DNA of 64,000 nt from Hoeflea phototrophica DFL-43 (GTDB taxonomy: Bacteria; Pseudomonadota; Alphaproteobacteria; Rhizobiales; Rhizobiaceae): assembly GCF_000154705.2 (NCBI RefSeq), contig NZ_CM002917.1, positions 3,669,853 to 3,733,852 on the forward strand, in the 5' to 3' direction. Of this stretch, positions 43,900 to 51,541 are shown piece after piece. The stretch's first letter is position 1. The number at the start of each line of letters is the position of its first letter. The notes under the pieces are model-generated. The model did no database searches and was not told where the DNA came from. It saw only the letters and a program-made list of their open reading frames with translations. The translations under genes and the position numbers were made by a program.

Positions 43900-44235
43900 A
43901 TGGCCAGGAAGAAAGCCAATGACCAAACCGTGTCTGCGAACGGGGCGGCGGCGCAAGGCGGAATGCCGCAGCAAGCCAACGCATCAACGTCGGAAAGTCC
44001 GGCTCCCAGCCAAGCTGCCACGCAGACGAAGGCAACGCCTGCCGCGAACAACGCTGCCACTGAGGCGTTGAAGGTGGAACCCGTTTTGCGCATTACCGCC
44101 AAGCCGAGAAAAGGGTTCCGCCGCTGCGGCGTCCATCATCCGGCAGAGGCGGTCGATCATCCCGAGGGCCGCTTCAGCGCGGCCGAGATCGAGGTGCTGA
44201 AGGCCGAACCCAATCTGGTGGTCGAGGATCTCTGA
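43900..44235 (+). CDS. FluMu-type gp35 protein (HI1506-like)
   Basis: The protein is 111 residues with a long Ala/Gln/Ser-rich, low-complexity N-terminus. The compact C-terminal domain (RKGFRRCGVHHPAEAVDHPE, then GRFSAAEIEVLKAEPNLVVE) is that of Mu gp35-like proteins found right after the major head gene. Confidence 0.75.
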   Translation: MARKKANDQTVSANGAAAQGGMPQQANASTSESPAPSQAATQTKATPAANNAATEALKVEPVLRITAKPRKGFRRCGVHHPAEAVDHPEGRFSAAEIEVLKAEPNLVVEDL

Positions 44236-44255
44236 CGCCGGAAGGAAGGCGAGAC

Positions 44256-44684
44256 GTGGATTATTGCACGCAAATCCAGCTCGAAGCCCGCTACGGCGAG
44301 GCACTGCTCGTCGAGATCTCCGACCGCGCCGATGTCCCGACCGGGACGATCGACGCGGAGCTGATCACCCGCGCCATCACAGACGCCACGGCCCTGATCG
44401 ACGGCTATCTCGCTGGCCGCTATCAGCTGCCGCTGGCCACCATTCCGGCGCTGGTCACCGATCTCGCCCAGCGCATCGCCATCTATTACGCCCATTCCAA
44501 TGTCGCCTCGGAAAAGATCTCCAAGGATTACGAGGCGGCACTGAGGCAATTGAAGGACATCGCCTCGGGCCTGATCAAGCTCGACGCCGGGGGCGCGGAG
44601 CCCGCCGGGTCCGGCGCTTCGGAAGTCCGCACCAACGATTCGGAGCGGCCGCTCTCAGCGGCGACCATGAAGGGGTACATCTGA
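44256..44684 (+). CDS. DUF1320 head-tail protein (Mu gp36 type)
   Basis: The protein is 142 residues from a GTG at 44256 preceded by GAAGGAAG. The sequence YCTQIQLEARYGEALLVEIS, ITDATALIDGYLAGRYQLPL and DLAQRIAIYYAH is the DUF1320 connector pattern. Confidence 0.85.
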   Translation: MDYCTQIQLEARYGEALLVEISDRADVPTGTIDAELITRAITDATALIDGYLAGRYQLPLATIPALVTDLAQRIAIYYAHSNVASEKISKDYEAALRQLKDIASGLIKLDAGGAEPAGSGASEVRTNDSERPLSAATMKGYI

Positions 44685-44815
44685 TGTCGCTCACGGGCCG
44701 CACCGATCGCTGCGCTCACTGGCCCTGCGCGGGCGCGCGCAATCCTGCGCGACGGCCGGTCGGCCTTGCGGCCTGCGGCCGGTTTTGGGTTCTGGGCACG
44801 AGGACAACATCATGA
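44684..44815 (+). CDS. Possible 43-residue ORF linking gp36 and gpG
   Basis: A small frame starts with an ATG that overlaps the gp36 stop by one base and stops with a TGA overlapping the ATG of the next gene (ATGA). It fills the only sizeable gap in this part of the late operon. The product is rich in Arg, Ala and Cys and resembles nothing. The DNA contains a GC-rich imperfect inverted repeat (around 44750-44785), so the stretch could equally be a structural spacer. Confidence 0.3.
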   Translation: MSLTGRTDRCAHWPCAGARNPARRPVGLAACGRFWVLGTRTTS

Positions 44816-45318
44816 CCGGTGTGCGTCTGGAGCTCGAAGGATCGGAGGCCGCTCTGGCCGCACTTGGCGCTGCCGCGGCCCGTCTGGACGATCCGATGCC
44901 GCTTTATGACGAGATCGGCTCGATGCTGGTGGTCTCCACCCAGAACCGATTCGAACGCGAGGAAGCGCCTGACGGCACGCCCTGGCCGATGTCGATCCGG
45001 GTGCTGACCGAGGGCGGCAAGACTCTGTCCGACACAAGGCGGCTCGTGAATTCGATGACGCATGAGGCGAGCAATGAAGGCGTCGCCGTCGGCACCAATG
45101 TGATTTATGCGGCACCCCACCAGATGGGTGCGACTATCAAGGCCAAGACGGCCAAGGGGCTGCGCTTTCAGGTCGCCGGCGGCTGGGTCAACAAGCAATC
45201 CGTCGACATTCCACAGCGCGCCTTCCTTGGCCTTGACGCAGACGACGAGAAAGTGATCGGCGACATCGCCGGCGACTATCTGGGTGATCCGCTGGGAGGT
45301 GTCGATGTTGACCGATGA
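44812..45318 (+). CDS. Virion morphogenesis protein (Mu G/gp31 type)
   Basis: The protein is 168 residues from the ATG at 44812. Family segments are FEREEAPDGTPWPMSIRVLT, SDTRRLVNSMTHEASNEGVA and VGTNVIYAAPHQMGATI, with IPQRAFLGL near the end. It links head completion and tail assembly. Confidence 0.85.
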   Translation: MTGVRLELEGSEAALAALGAAAARLDDPMPLYDEIGSMLVVSTQNRFEREEAPDGTPWPMSIRVLTEGGKTLSDTRRLVNSMTHEASNEGVAVGTNVIYAAPHQMGATIKAKTAKGLRFQVAGGWVNKQSVDIPQRAFLGLDADDEKVIGDIAGDYLGDPLGGVDVDR

Positions 45319-45745
45319 TCTCATCACCCGGATCGAGGCGGCGGTGCCGGCGCTTGATGGCCGCGCCAAAGAGGCCGCCGATCTCGCCGAACTGGTCCGG
45401 CGCAAGGCGTTGCCTCAGGCCGCCGTGACAGTTTTTGTCCTGCCGCTCGGGCTGAGGCCGCGCAGCGAGGGCGACGCGGCCGCCGGGGCGTTCACCCAGA
45501 TGCTCGACGAGACTGTCGGCGTACTCCTGGTGGTGCGCGCGGCCGGCGACGCCAGCGGCTCACGCGCGCTGCCGCGCATCGGCGAGCTGGTCGACGCACT
45601 CATCGCCGCCATCGCCGGCTGGGGGCCGGACGGCGCCATCGGCGTCTTCCGCGTGGCGCGCGGGCAGCTGCTCTCCGCCGAAGCCGGCGCGGTCATGTAC
45701 CAGCTCGACTTTTCGATCCAGAGACAGGTGAGGAATTTGGCATGA
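45305..45745 (+). CDS. Tail terminator/completion protein (gp37-like)
   Basis: The protein is 146 residues from an ATG at 45305 that overlaps gpG by 14 bp. An alpha/beta sequence with VTVFVLPLGLRPRSEG, ETVGVLLVVRAAGDA and GELVDALIAAIAGWG resembles tail terminator proteins that close the tail tube. Position agrees. Confidence 0.65.
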   Translation: MLTDDLITRIEAAVPALDGRAKEAADLAELVRRKALPQAAVTVFVLPLGLRPRSEGDAAAGAFTQMLDETVGVLLVVRAAGDASGSRALPRIGELVDALIAAIAGWGPDGAIGVFRVARGQLLSAEAGAVMYQLDFSIQRQVRNLA

Positions 45746-45882
45746 CAAAGAAACCGGCCCCGTTACCGCAAGTCGGCGGCAGTTACGTGCGTGAGAAGGA
45801 CGGATCGCTGAAGCCGGTAGAGACCGGTTCGAAACCCGAAACCGATCCGCCGGCCACGTCGGCCAAACCCAGGAAGGACTAA
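45742..45882 (+). CDS. Small DUF2635-like protein (Mu gp38 type)
   Basis: The protein is 46 residues. The start PLPQVGGSYVREKDGSLKPV follows the Mu gp38/DUF2635 pattern of a short protein ahead of the major tail gene. It overlaps the preceding stop by 4 bp and ends 3 bp before the tail tube gene. Confidence 0.65.
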   Translation: MTKKPAPLPQVGGSYVREKDGSLKPVETGSKPETDPPATSAKPRKD

Positions 45883-45885
45883 GCC

Positions 45886-46815
45886 ATGCCGCTCAAATGG
45901 CGATCCAAGATCATCCTGTTCAAGATCGAGGCGAGCTACGGCGTCGACGCGGTTCCGGCCGGCGCCAACGCCTTCCTGATGACCAATGTCTCGTTTTCGC
46001 CGATGGAAGGCGAGGATGTGAGCCGCGATCTGGAGCTGCCCTATCTGGGCGCGCAGGCCATGATCCCGGTGGGCCTGCGCGGAAGGCTGCGCGGCCGGGT
46101 GGAGCTGGCGGGATCCGGCACAGCGGGCACCGCGCCGGCCTGGGGGCCGATGCTGCGCGCCTGCGCGGTCGCCGAGACGATCACGCCGGCAACCTCGGTC
46201 ACCTACAATCCGATTTCCGACGGCATGGAATCGGGCACGCTTCATTTCTGGATGGCCGGCACGCGCCATGTACTGACCGGCTGCCGCGGCCAGTGCACCA
46301 TGCGCTTTACCGCCCAGGGCCTGCCCTATCTCGAATTCGACATGCTGGGCCTGTGGTCGGAACCCTCCGAGCAGGCGCGGCCTGCGCCGGTGCTGACCGG
46401 CTTCAGGCCGCCGGTCGTCGTCACCCACGCCAACACGCCCGATTTCACGATCGATGCTGTTTCCATGGTGCTGCGCGAGGCGGTGCTGGCGCTCAACAAC
46501 CAGGTCGAGCCCAGGTTGCTGGTCGGATCGGAATCGATCCTGATCACCGACCGGGCCGATGCGTTCACGGCGCGTGTCGAGGCGGTGCCGGTCAGCACAT
46601 TCGATCCTTATGACCTCGCCAACGACCAGACGAAAGTTGCGGTCGAGATGGTGCATGGAACCGCCGCCGGTTCGATCGTCACGCTGTCGGTTCCCTCGGC
46701 CCAGCTCAAGCGGCTGTCCGGTTACGAGGAAGCCCAGAAGATCGCCGAATGGCCGCTTGAGCTGGTGCCGCTGCCGGTCTCCGGCAACGACCAGTGGACG
46801 CTGACCCTGACGTAA
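45886..46815 (+). CDS. Major tail tube protein, long-tailed siphovirus type
   Basis: The protein is 309 residues. There is a beta-rich tail tube pattern: IEASYGVDAVPAGANAFLM, SRDLELPYLGAQAMIPVGLR, GSGTAGTAPAWGPMLRACAV and the repeat-like EWPLELVPLPVSGNDQWTL end. There is no sheath gene, so the tail is non-contractile, unlike Mu and like B3-type or RcapMu-type transposable phages. Confidence 0.83.
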   Translation: MPLKWRSKIILFKIEASYGVDAVPAGANAFLMTNVSFSPMEGEDVSRDLELPYLGAQAMIPVGLRGRLRGRVELAGSGTAGTAPAWGPMLRACAVAETITPATSVTYNPISDGMESGTLHFWMAGTRHVLTGCRGQCTMRFTAQGLPYLEFDMLGLWSEPSEQARPAPVLTGFRPPVVVTHANTPDFTIDAVSMVLREAVLALNNQVEPRLLVGSESILITDRADAFTARVEAVPVSTFDPYDLANDQTKVAVEMVHGTAAGSIVTLSVPSAQLKRLSGYEEAQKIAEWPLELVPLPVSGNDQWTLTLT

Positions 46816-46840
46816 AATCAATCCGGAAAAGGACCCCGGC

Positions 46841-47158
46841 ATGTTCAACATCGATTCCGCGCCCTGCTTCTGGGAGACCGTCACCGTCCGGCTGCCCAAC
46901 GCCGAACCGGAGAGCTTCCGGGCCAGGTTCCAGGTGATGCCGGTGTCCGAATTCAAGCAGATCGACCTTGGCGATCCCGACCAGGTCGCGGGCTTTCTCG
47001 AAACAACCGTCACCGGACTGGAAGACATCGAGGATGGTTCCGGCCCGCTCCCCTTTTCCGATCCTCTGCTCGCCCGTCTGATCGACCGGCCGGACATCAG
47101 GGCGGCGATGGTGCGCGCCTATGTCGAGGGAATCGGCAGGGCCGCCCAGGGAAACTGA
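46841..47158 (+). CDS. Tail assembly chaperone
   Basis: The protein is 105 residues. A beta-rich N-terminus (WETVTVRLPNAEPESFRARF) and an acidic middle (VTGLEDIEDGSGPLPFSD) match the small chaperones between tail tube and tape measure. It is followed after 2 bp by a second small gene, the usual pair. Confidence 0.65.
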   Translation: MFNIDSAPCFWETVTVRLPNAEPESFRARFQVMPVSEFKQIDLGDPDQVAGFLETTVTGLEDIEDGSGPLPFSDPLLARLIDRPDIRAAMVRAYVEGIGRAAQGN

Positions 47159-47160
47159 TC

Positions 47161-47565
47161 ATGGCGGCGCGGGCCTGGGCAAACGCGACACTTGCCGATC
47201 AGCCGCAGGTTGCCGATGACGACGCGCTCGCCGATGCAAGTGCTGCCGGTCTCGACGCTGCGGCGCAAGCTGCGATCGCCCGATGGGCGATTGACCGAAC
47301 CGGACCTGCCTTTTGCGGCGTGTGGCCAGACAACGCCGACGCCGTCGCCGCCTTCCTCGCTGCCGCCAGCCAATGGCGCACCATGATCGCGGACCGGAAC
47401 GGACGCATCGTCACCCGCTTTCTGGGACTCGATTATGCCGGCGCCGCGATCGCCTGGTCGGCGCGCGGCATCGAGCCCGACAGCGATCTGTTTGATCGTC
47501 TGACCGTCATCGAGATGGCCGCGCGCGACGCGCTCAATGGCGAGACCGGGGTGATGCTGCCATGA
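47161..47565 (+). CDS. DUF1799-like tail protein
   Basis: The protein is 134 residues, mostly helical, with AFCGVWPDNADAVAAFLAAA, SQWRTMIADRNGRIVTRFLG and LDYAGAAIAW. It takes the place of the second tail chaperone before the tape measure gene. No frameshift signal with the previous gene was found. Confidence 0.6.
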   Translation: MAARAWANATLADQPQVADDDALADASAAGLDAAAQAAIARWAIDRTGPAFCGVWPDNADAVAAFLAAASQWRTMIADRNGRIVTRFLGLDYAGAAIAWSARGIEPDSDLFDRLTVIEMAARDALNGETGVMLP

Positions 47566-49553
47566 CGCTGCGGCTTGCCCTGGTGATTGACGGCGATCCG
47601 GCCGGCGCCAAGAAGGCGCTGAGCGAAACCGCCATCGCCGTCGAGGATCTGGGCAACAAGGCCGAGACGGCAGGGAAAAAGGTCGAGGCCTCGTTCAAGG
47701 GGTTTGAATGGGAAAGCGGCGAAGCGACCCGCGCCCGGCTTGGCCTCAAGGAGATCGCCGACGAGGGTGACCGGGCGGCATCGGGCATAAGGGCCGCGGG
47801 CGAAGCGGGGCAGACCGCCACACCGGATATCGCCAAAGCGGGCGACGCGGCCGGGATGGCGCGGGAGAAATTCGAAGGGCTCTCAAGCGTCGTCATCGGG
47901 GCGGCCGGCGGGTTGGCTGCCAGCGTCGCCATCACGGCGGTCAGCGAGGGCCTGGGGGTCGCCGCGGGTGCTGCCGCGGAGCTTTTCCGCGAAATCACCT
48001 CCAACCAGCCGATGATCGAGCGGGCGCTGACATCGCATGCAGACCTGGTCGGCCGCATCAAGCACGCCTGGGCGGAGGCCGGCGGCGCGGCGTCGAGCTA
48101 CGGCGTCGACTCGATCGCGCAACTCAGGTTCGAGGGTCAGCAGAATGTGAGCCGCCTCAATCGCTCGGCCGAGGCGGCGCAACGTGACCTCATTCGCGGC
48201 AGCGATGGCTTGCGGCCCTCGGATGTGCTGGGCGCGCCATTTGCCCGCTTCGGACCGTTCCGGGATCAGGTGAGCGCGTTTCGAAAGGAGCTGAAGGACG
48301 GAACAGCCGATGTGATCGCGTTCCGCCGCGAGGTCGCCGAAATCGCCGAGGCGCTGCCCTCCGACTCTCCGTTCCGCGGCCTGGCCGAGCAGATCCTCGA
48401 AGACACCACTGCGGCGGCGCAATTGCAGGCCGAGCTTGAACGCTCGCGCGATCTGCTCGACGGATTGAAAGGCAGCGCTGATGCCGCGGCCACGGCGCTC
48501 GGCGGCAAGTCCGAGAAATATGGCACGCTTGCCGACCGCGCGGCGACCGCCGGCGGCGCGGTAACCCATAGCAATCAGGCGATCGGCGCTACCGCCGGTG
48601 CGGCGACGCAAGCCATCGCCCCGCTGTCAGAATACAGCCGGCTGCTGGGCGCGATCGGCGGCGCGGGGACGCTCCGGCCCTTCAACGCGGTGCGCGCGGC
48701 GACGACCCCTCCCTTTGCCGAGAATGACTTCGCCGAGGGTGATTTTGCCAGAGTCGGTTTTGCAGGGGGCGGCCACACCGGTTACGGTCCCGAAAGCCAG
48801 ATCGCCGGTTTCGTCCATGGCCAGGAATATGTTTTCGACGCCGAGGCCACGCGACGGATCGGCGTTTCCAATCTCGACGCCATCCGGCAAGGCGTAAAGG
48901 GCTATGCCGCAGGCGGCTATGTCGGCGGTTCGGTTCCCGCGGTCAGAAGCGGCGGCTCGATTGTGACCGCCACCGCCGAAGATTTTGCGGTTCTGCGCGG
49001 ATCGCTCCGCCAGTTCCTCTCGGAACTTAACACCAATGGCGATGCGCTCGCGGCACTTGGCAGTGTCATCAAATCGGTGTCGGACAGGTTTGTCGATTTC
49101 GCCTTTCAGGCGCTCGACAACATGATCTTCACCGGCAGCGCAAGCGGCGGCGGGATGGGCGGGATCCTTGGCTTTCTTGGATCGGCCTTCGGCGCCACTG
49201 ATCCCTGGGCGGGCCTGCGGGTCCCGACAGCGCATCAGGGCGCGATGGTTGGTCCGGCGATGGTTCCAACCAGGACGGTTCCGCTTTCGGTCTTTGCCAG
49301 CGCGCCGCGCCTGCATACAGGCGGGACGGTTGGCCAGGGCGGCAATCTGTTTGCCCCCGGCGAGCGGCCGGTGATCGCCATGGATGGCGAGGAGATCGGC
49401 TGGCCCGATCAGCTGGCGGCAAAATATGGCGGCGGATCGACGGTCAACAATTTCTACATCGAGACAGCTTCGCCGCGCGCCTTCGCCGAGTCCAAGGCCA
49501 CCGTCGCCCGCGGCGCCGGGCGGTTCCTCGGCCGCGCCGGGAGGCACATGTGA
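47562..49553 (+). CDS. Tail tape measure protein
   Basis: The protein is 663 residues. Long helical N-terminal parts (LALVIDGDPAGAKKALSETA) are followed by an Ala/Gly-rich hydrophobic section (VVIGAAGGLAASVAITAVSE), Gly-rich segments and a C-terminal FAGGGHTGYGPESQIAGFVH/GQEYVFDAEATRRIG signature seen in lambda-like tape measures. Length is consistent with a tail near 100 nm by the usual rule. Confidence 0.85.
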   Translation: MTLRLALVIDGDPAGAKKALSETAIAVEDLGNKAETAGKKVEASFKGFEWESGEATRARLGLKEIADEGDRAASGIRAAGEAGQTATPDIAKAGDAAGMAREKFEGLSSVVIGAAGGLAASVAITAVSEGLGVAAGAAAELFREITSNQPMIERALTSHADLVGRIKHAWAEAGGAASSYGVDSIAQLRFEGQQNVSRLNRSAEAAQRDLIRGSDGLRPSDVLGAPFARFGPFRDQVSAFRKELKDGTADVIAFRREVAEIAEALPSDSPFRGLAEQILEDTTAAAQLQAELERSRDLLDGLKGSADAAATALGGKSEKYGTLADRAATAGGAVTHSNQAIGATAGAATQAIAPLSEYSRLLGAIGGAGTLRPFNAVRAATTPPFAENDFAEGDFARVGFAGGGHTGYGPESQIAGFVHGQEYVFDAEATRRIGVSNLDAIRQGVKGYAAGGYVGGSVPAVRSGGSIVTATAEDFAVLRGSLRQFLSELNTNGDALAALGSVIKSVSDRFVDFAFQALDNMIFTGSASGGGMGGILGFLGSAFGATDPWAGLRVPTAHQGAMVGPAMVPTRTVPLSVFASAPRLHTGGTVGQGGNLFAPGERPVIAMDGEEIGWPDQLAAKYGGGSTVNNFYIETASPRAFAESKATVARGAGRFLGRAGRHM

Positions 49554-50182
49554 TGGCGGGCTTTATCGACGGCGCGGTGTTTCCCGTCCATATCAGCCGC
49601 GGTTCGCCCGGCGGACCGGACTGGCCGGCGGAGATCGTCGAACTCGCCTCGGGCCACGAAGAGCGCAACACGCCCTGGGCGTCGCCCTTGCGGCGTTACG
49701 ATGCGCGCTTCGGCGTGCGCACCCCGGCCGAACTTTATGAGGTGCTGTCGCTCTACAAGGTCGCATTCGGCCGCTTGCGGGGTTTCCGCTTTCTCGACTG
49801 GAGCGACTACCGCTCCGGCGCGCCGCATCTGGCGCCGGCGGCTCTCGACCAGGCGCTTGGGACCGGCGACGGCGTGACCACGCAATTCCAGCTGTCCAAG
49901 CGCTATGCCTTCGCCGGCGAGAGCTTCGACCGCAGGATCACACGCCCATTCGGAACGACCCTGATCGCCGTCAATGGCGTGCCTACCGCATCCGGCTGGA
50001 GCCTCGATGCGACAACCGGGCTGGTCAGTTTCGAAATAGCCCCGGCGGTGGACGCGGAACTCACCTGGGGCGGACAGTTTCATGTGCCGGTGCGCTTTGA
50101 CTGCAAGCTCGACCAGATCGCCATGCGGACCGCTGCCGTCGGCGACATTCCATCGATCTTTCTCAAGGAGCTCAGGGAATGA
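49553..50182 (+). CDS. Distal tail protein, DUF2460 (GTA g12 type)
   Basis: The protein is 209 residues from an ATG at 49553 with GGGAGG upstream. The sequence DGAVFPVHISRGSPGGPDWP, LYKVAFGRLRGFRFLDWSDY and GTGDGVTTQFQLSKRYA is the DUF2460 pattern. This is the first of four genes in the order seen in the Rhodobacter gene transfer agent. Confidence 0.88.
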   Translation: MAGFIDGAVFPVHISRGSPGGPDWPAEIVELASGHEERNTPWASPLRRYDARFGVRTPAELYEVLSLYKVAFGRLRGFRFLDWSDYRSGAPHLAPAALDQALGTGDGVTTQFQLSKRYAFAGESFDRRITRPFGTTLIAVNGVPTASGWSLDATTGLVSFEIAPAVDAELTWGGQFHVPVRFDCKLDQIAMRTAAVGDIPSIFLKELRE

Positions 50183-51075
50183 AGACCGTACCACCCGGCT
50201 TGCAGGCCTTGCTCGACAGTGGTGTCACCACGCTCTGCACCTGCTGGCGCATCGAGCGGCTCGACGGAGAAGTGTTCGGCTTCACCAATCACGACCGCAT
50301 GCTCAGATTTGCCGGGACCGGCTACCAGCCCGAAACCGGCTTCACCCCGGCCGAGACCGCCGCGTCGCTGGGGCTTGCCGTCGACACAGCCGAGATCGAG
50401 GGCGCGCTGTCGGCCGATGTGATCACCGACGCCGACATTGCGCTCGGGCTCTGGGACAATGCCCATGCCGAGATCTGGCGCGTCGACTGGACCGATACCG
50501 CCAACCGCGTGATCCTGCGCAAGGGCTCGCTGGGCGAAATCAGTCGCGGAACGCAGAGCTTCTTTGCCGAGATCCGCGGCCTGGCGCACCAGCTGGCGCA
50601 ACCCGGCGGGCGCACTTTTCAGCGCAATTGCGACGCGGTGGTCGGCGACGCGCGCTGCGGCGTCAATCTCGATCAGCCGGCCTTCAAGGGCACCGGCGCG
50701 GTGAGCGCTGTGACCGACGACCGGCTGATTTCGGTGTCCGGCCTCGGCGGATTTGCGGCCGGCTGGTTTGCGCAAGGCTTGCTGACCTGGACCGCTGGCA
50801 GCAATGCCGGCGCCAGGAGCGAAGTCGCCGGTCACCGGCTCGGGGCATCGGGATCGGTGACGATCGAGCTCTGGCGGCGCGCCGAGCGCCCGATCAGGAT
50901 TGGCGACACTTTCACAGTGACGGCGGGCTGCGGCAAGACCTGGGAGATCTGCCGGGCGAAGTTTTCCAACGGCGCCAACCATCGCAGCTTTCCACACATT
51001 CCGGGCAATGACGCGGCCTACCAGACCGCCAAGACCGGCGGCGTCAATGACGGGGGGAGCTTCTTCAATGACTGA
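50179..51075 (+). CDS. Tail tip protein, DUF2163/BR0599 type (GTA g13)
   Basis: The protein is 298 residues. Segments include CTCWRIERLDGEVFGFTNHD, GRTFQRNCDAVVGDARCGVN and FTVTAGCGKTWEICRAKFSN. The conserved Cys residues (CDAVVGDARCG, GCGKTWEIC) probably bind a metal or iron-sulphur cluster, as proposed for GTA hub proteins. Overlaps both neighbours. Confidence 0.88.
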   Translation: MKTVPPGLQALLDSGVTTLCTCWRIERLDGEVFGFTNHDRMLRFAGTGYQPETGFTPAETAASLGLAVDTAEIEGALSADVITDADIALGLWDNAHAEIWRVDWTDTANRVILRKGSLGEISRGTQSFFAEIRGLAHQLAQPGGRTFQRNCDAVVGDARCGVNLDQPAFKGTGAVSAVTDDRLISVSGLGGFAAGWFAQGLLTWTAGSNAGARSEVAGHRLGASGSVTIELWRRAERPIRIGDTFTVTAGCGKTWEICRAKFSNGANHRSFPHIPGNDAAYQTAKTGGVNDGGSFFND

Positions 51076-51541
51076 ACCGATGCAGACAGCGATTGGAGAC
51101 CCTGAATGGCGCGCCGCCATCGTCAGCGAGGCGCGGGCCTGGCTTGGCACTCCCTATCTGCATCAGGCCTCGGACAGGTTGGCGGGATGCGATTGCGTCG
51201 GCCTGGTCCGTGGCGTCTGGCGCGCGCTCTACGGTCCAGAGCCTGAAATGATGCTCGCCTATTCGCCCGACTGGTCGGAAGCGCGCGGGCTCGAAAGTGT
51301 TCTCGAAGCCGCTTCAAACCACCTTCAAACAGTCTCTGACGGGAATGCGCAGCCCGGCGATGTGCTGGTGTTCCGCTGGCGGCCGCATCTGCCGGCCAAG
51401 CATTGCGGCATTCTGGCAGCACACGACCGGCTGGTCCATGCCTACCAGGCGGCGGGCAAGGTCACCGAGAGCGATGTCAGCCACTGGAAAAAGCGGATCG
51501 CAGGCGTCTTCGCCTTTCCCAGGCCGGGAGGCGCGCGCTGA
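51068..51541 (+). CDS. NlpC/P60 cell-wall peptidase of the tail tip (GTA g14 type)
   Basis: The protein is 157 residues from the ATG at 51068. The catalytic Cys is in LAGCDCVGLVRGVWRALY, the His in KHCGILAAHDR and a third residue near LVHAYQAAGKV. It would cut peptide cross-links locally so that the tail can pass the cell wall. The frame is open upstream without similarity. Confidence 0.88.
   Translation: MTEPMQTAIGDPEWRAAIVSEARAWLGTPYLHQASDRLAGCDCVGLVRGVWRALYGPEPEMMLAYSPDWSEARGLESVLEAASNHLQTVSDGNAQPGDVLVFRWRPHLPAKHCGILAAHDRLVHAYQAAGKVTESDVSHWKKRIAGVFAFPRPGGAR

Noticed and set aside
45763..47097. Minus-strand open frame of 444 codons opposite the tail tube gene
   Set aside because: Antisense shadow; no motif, and the forward genes are tightly packed.
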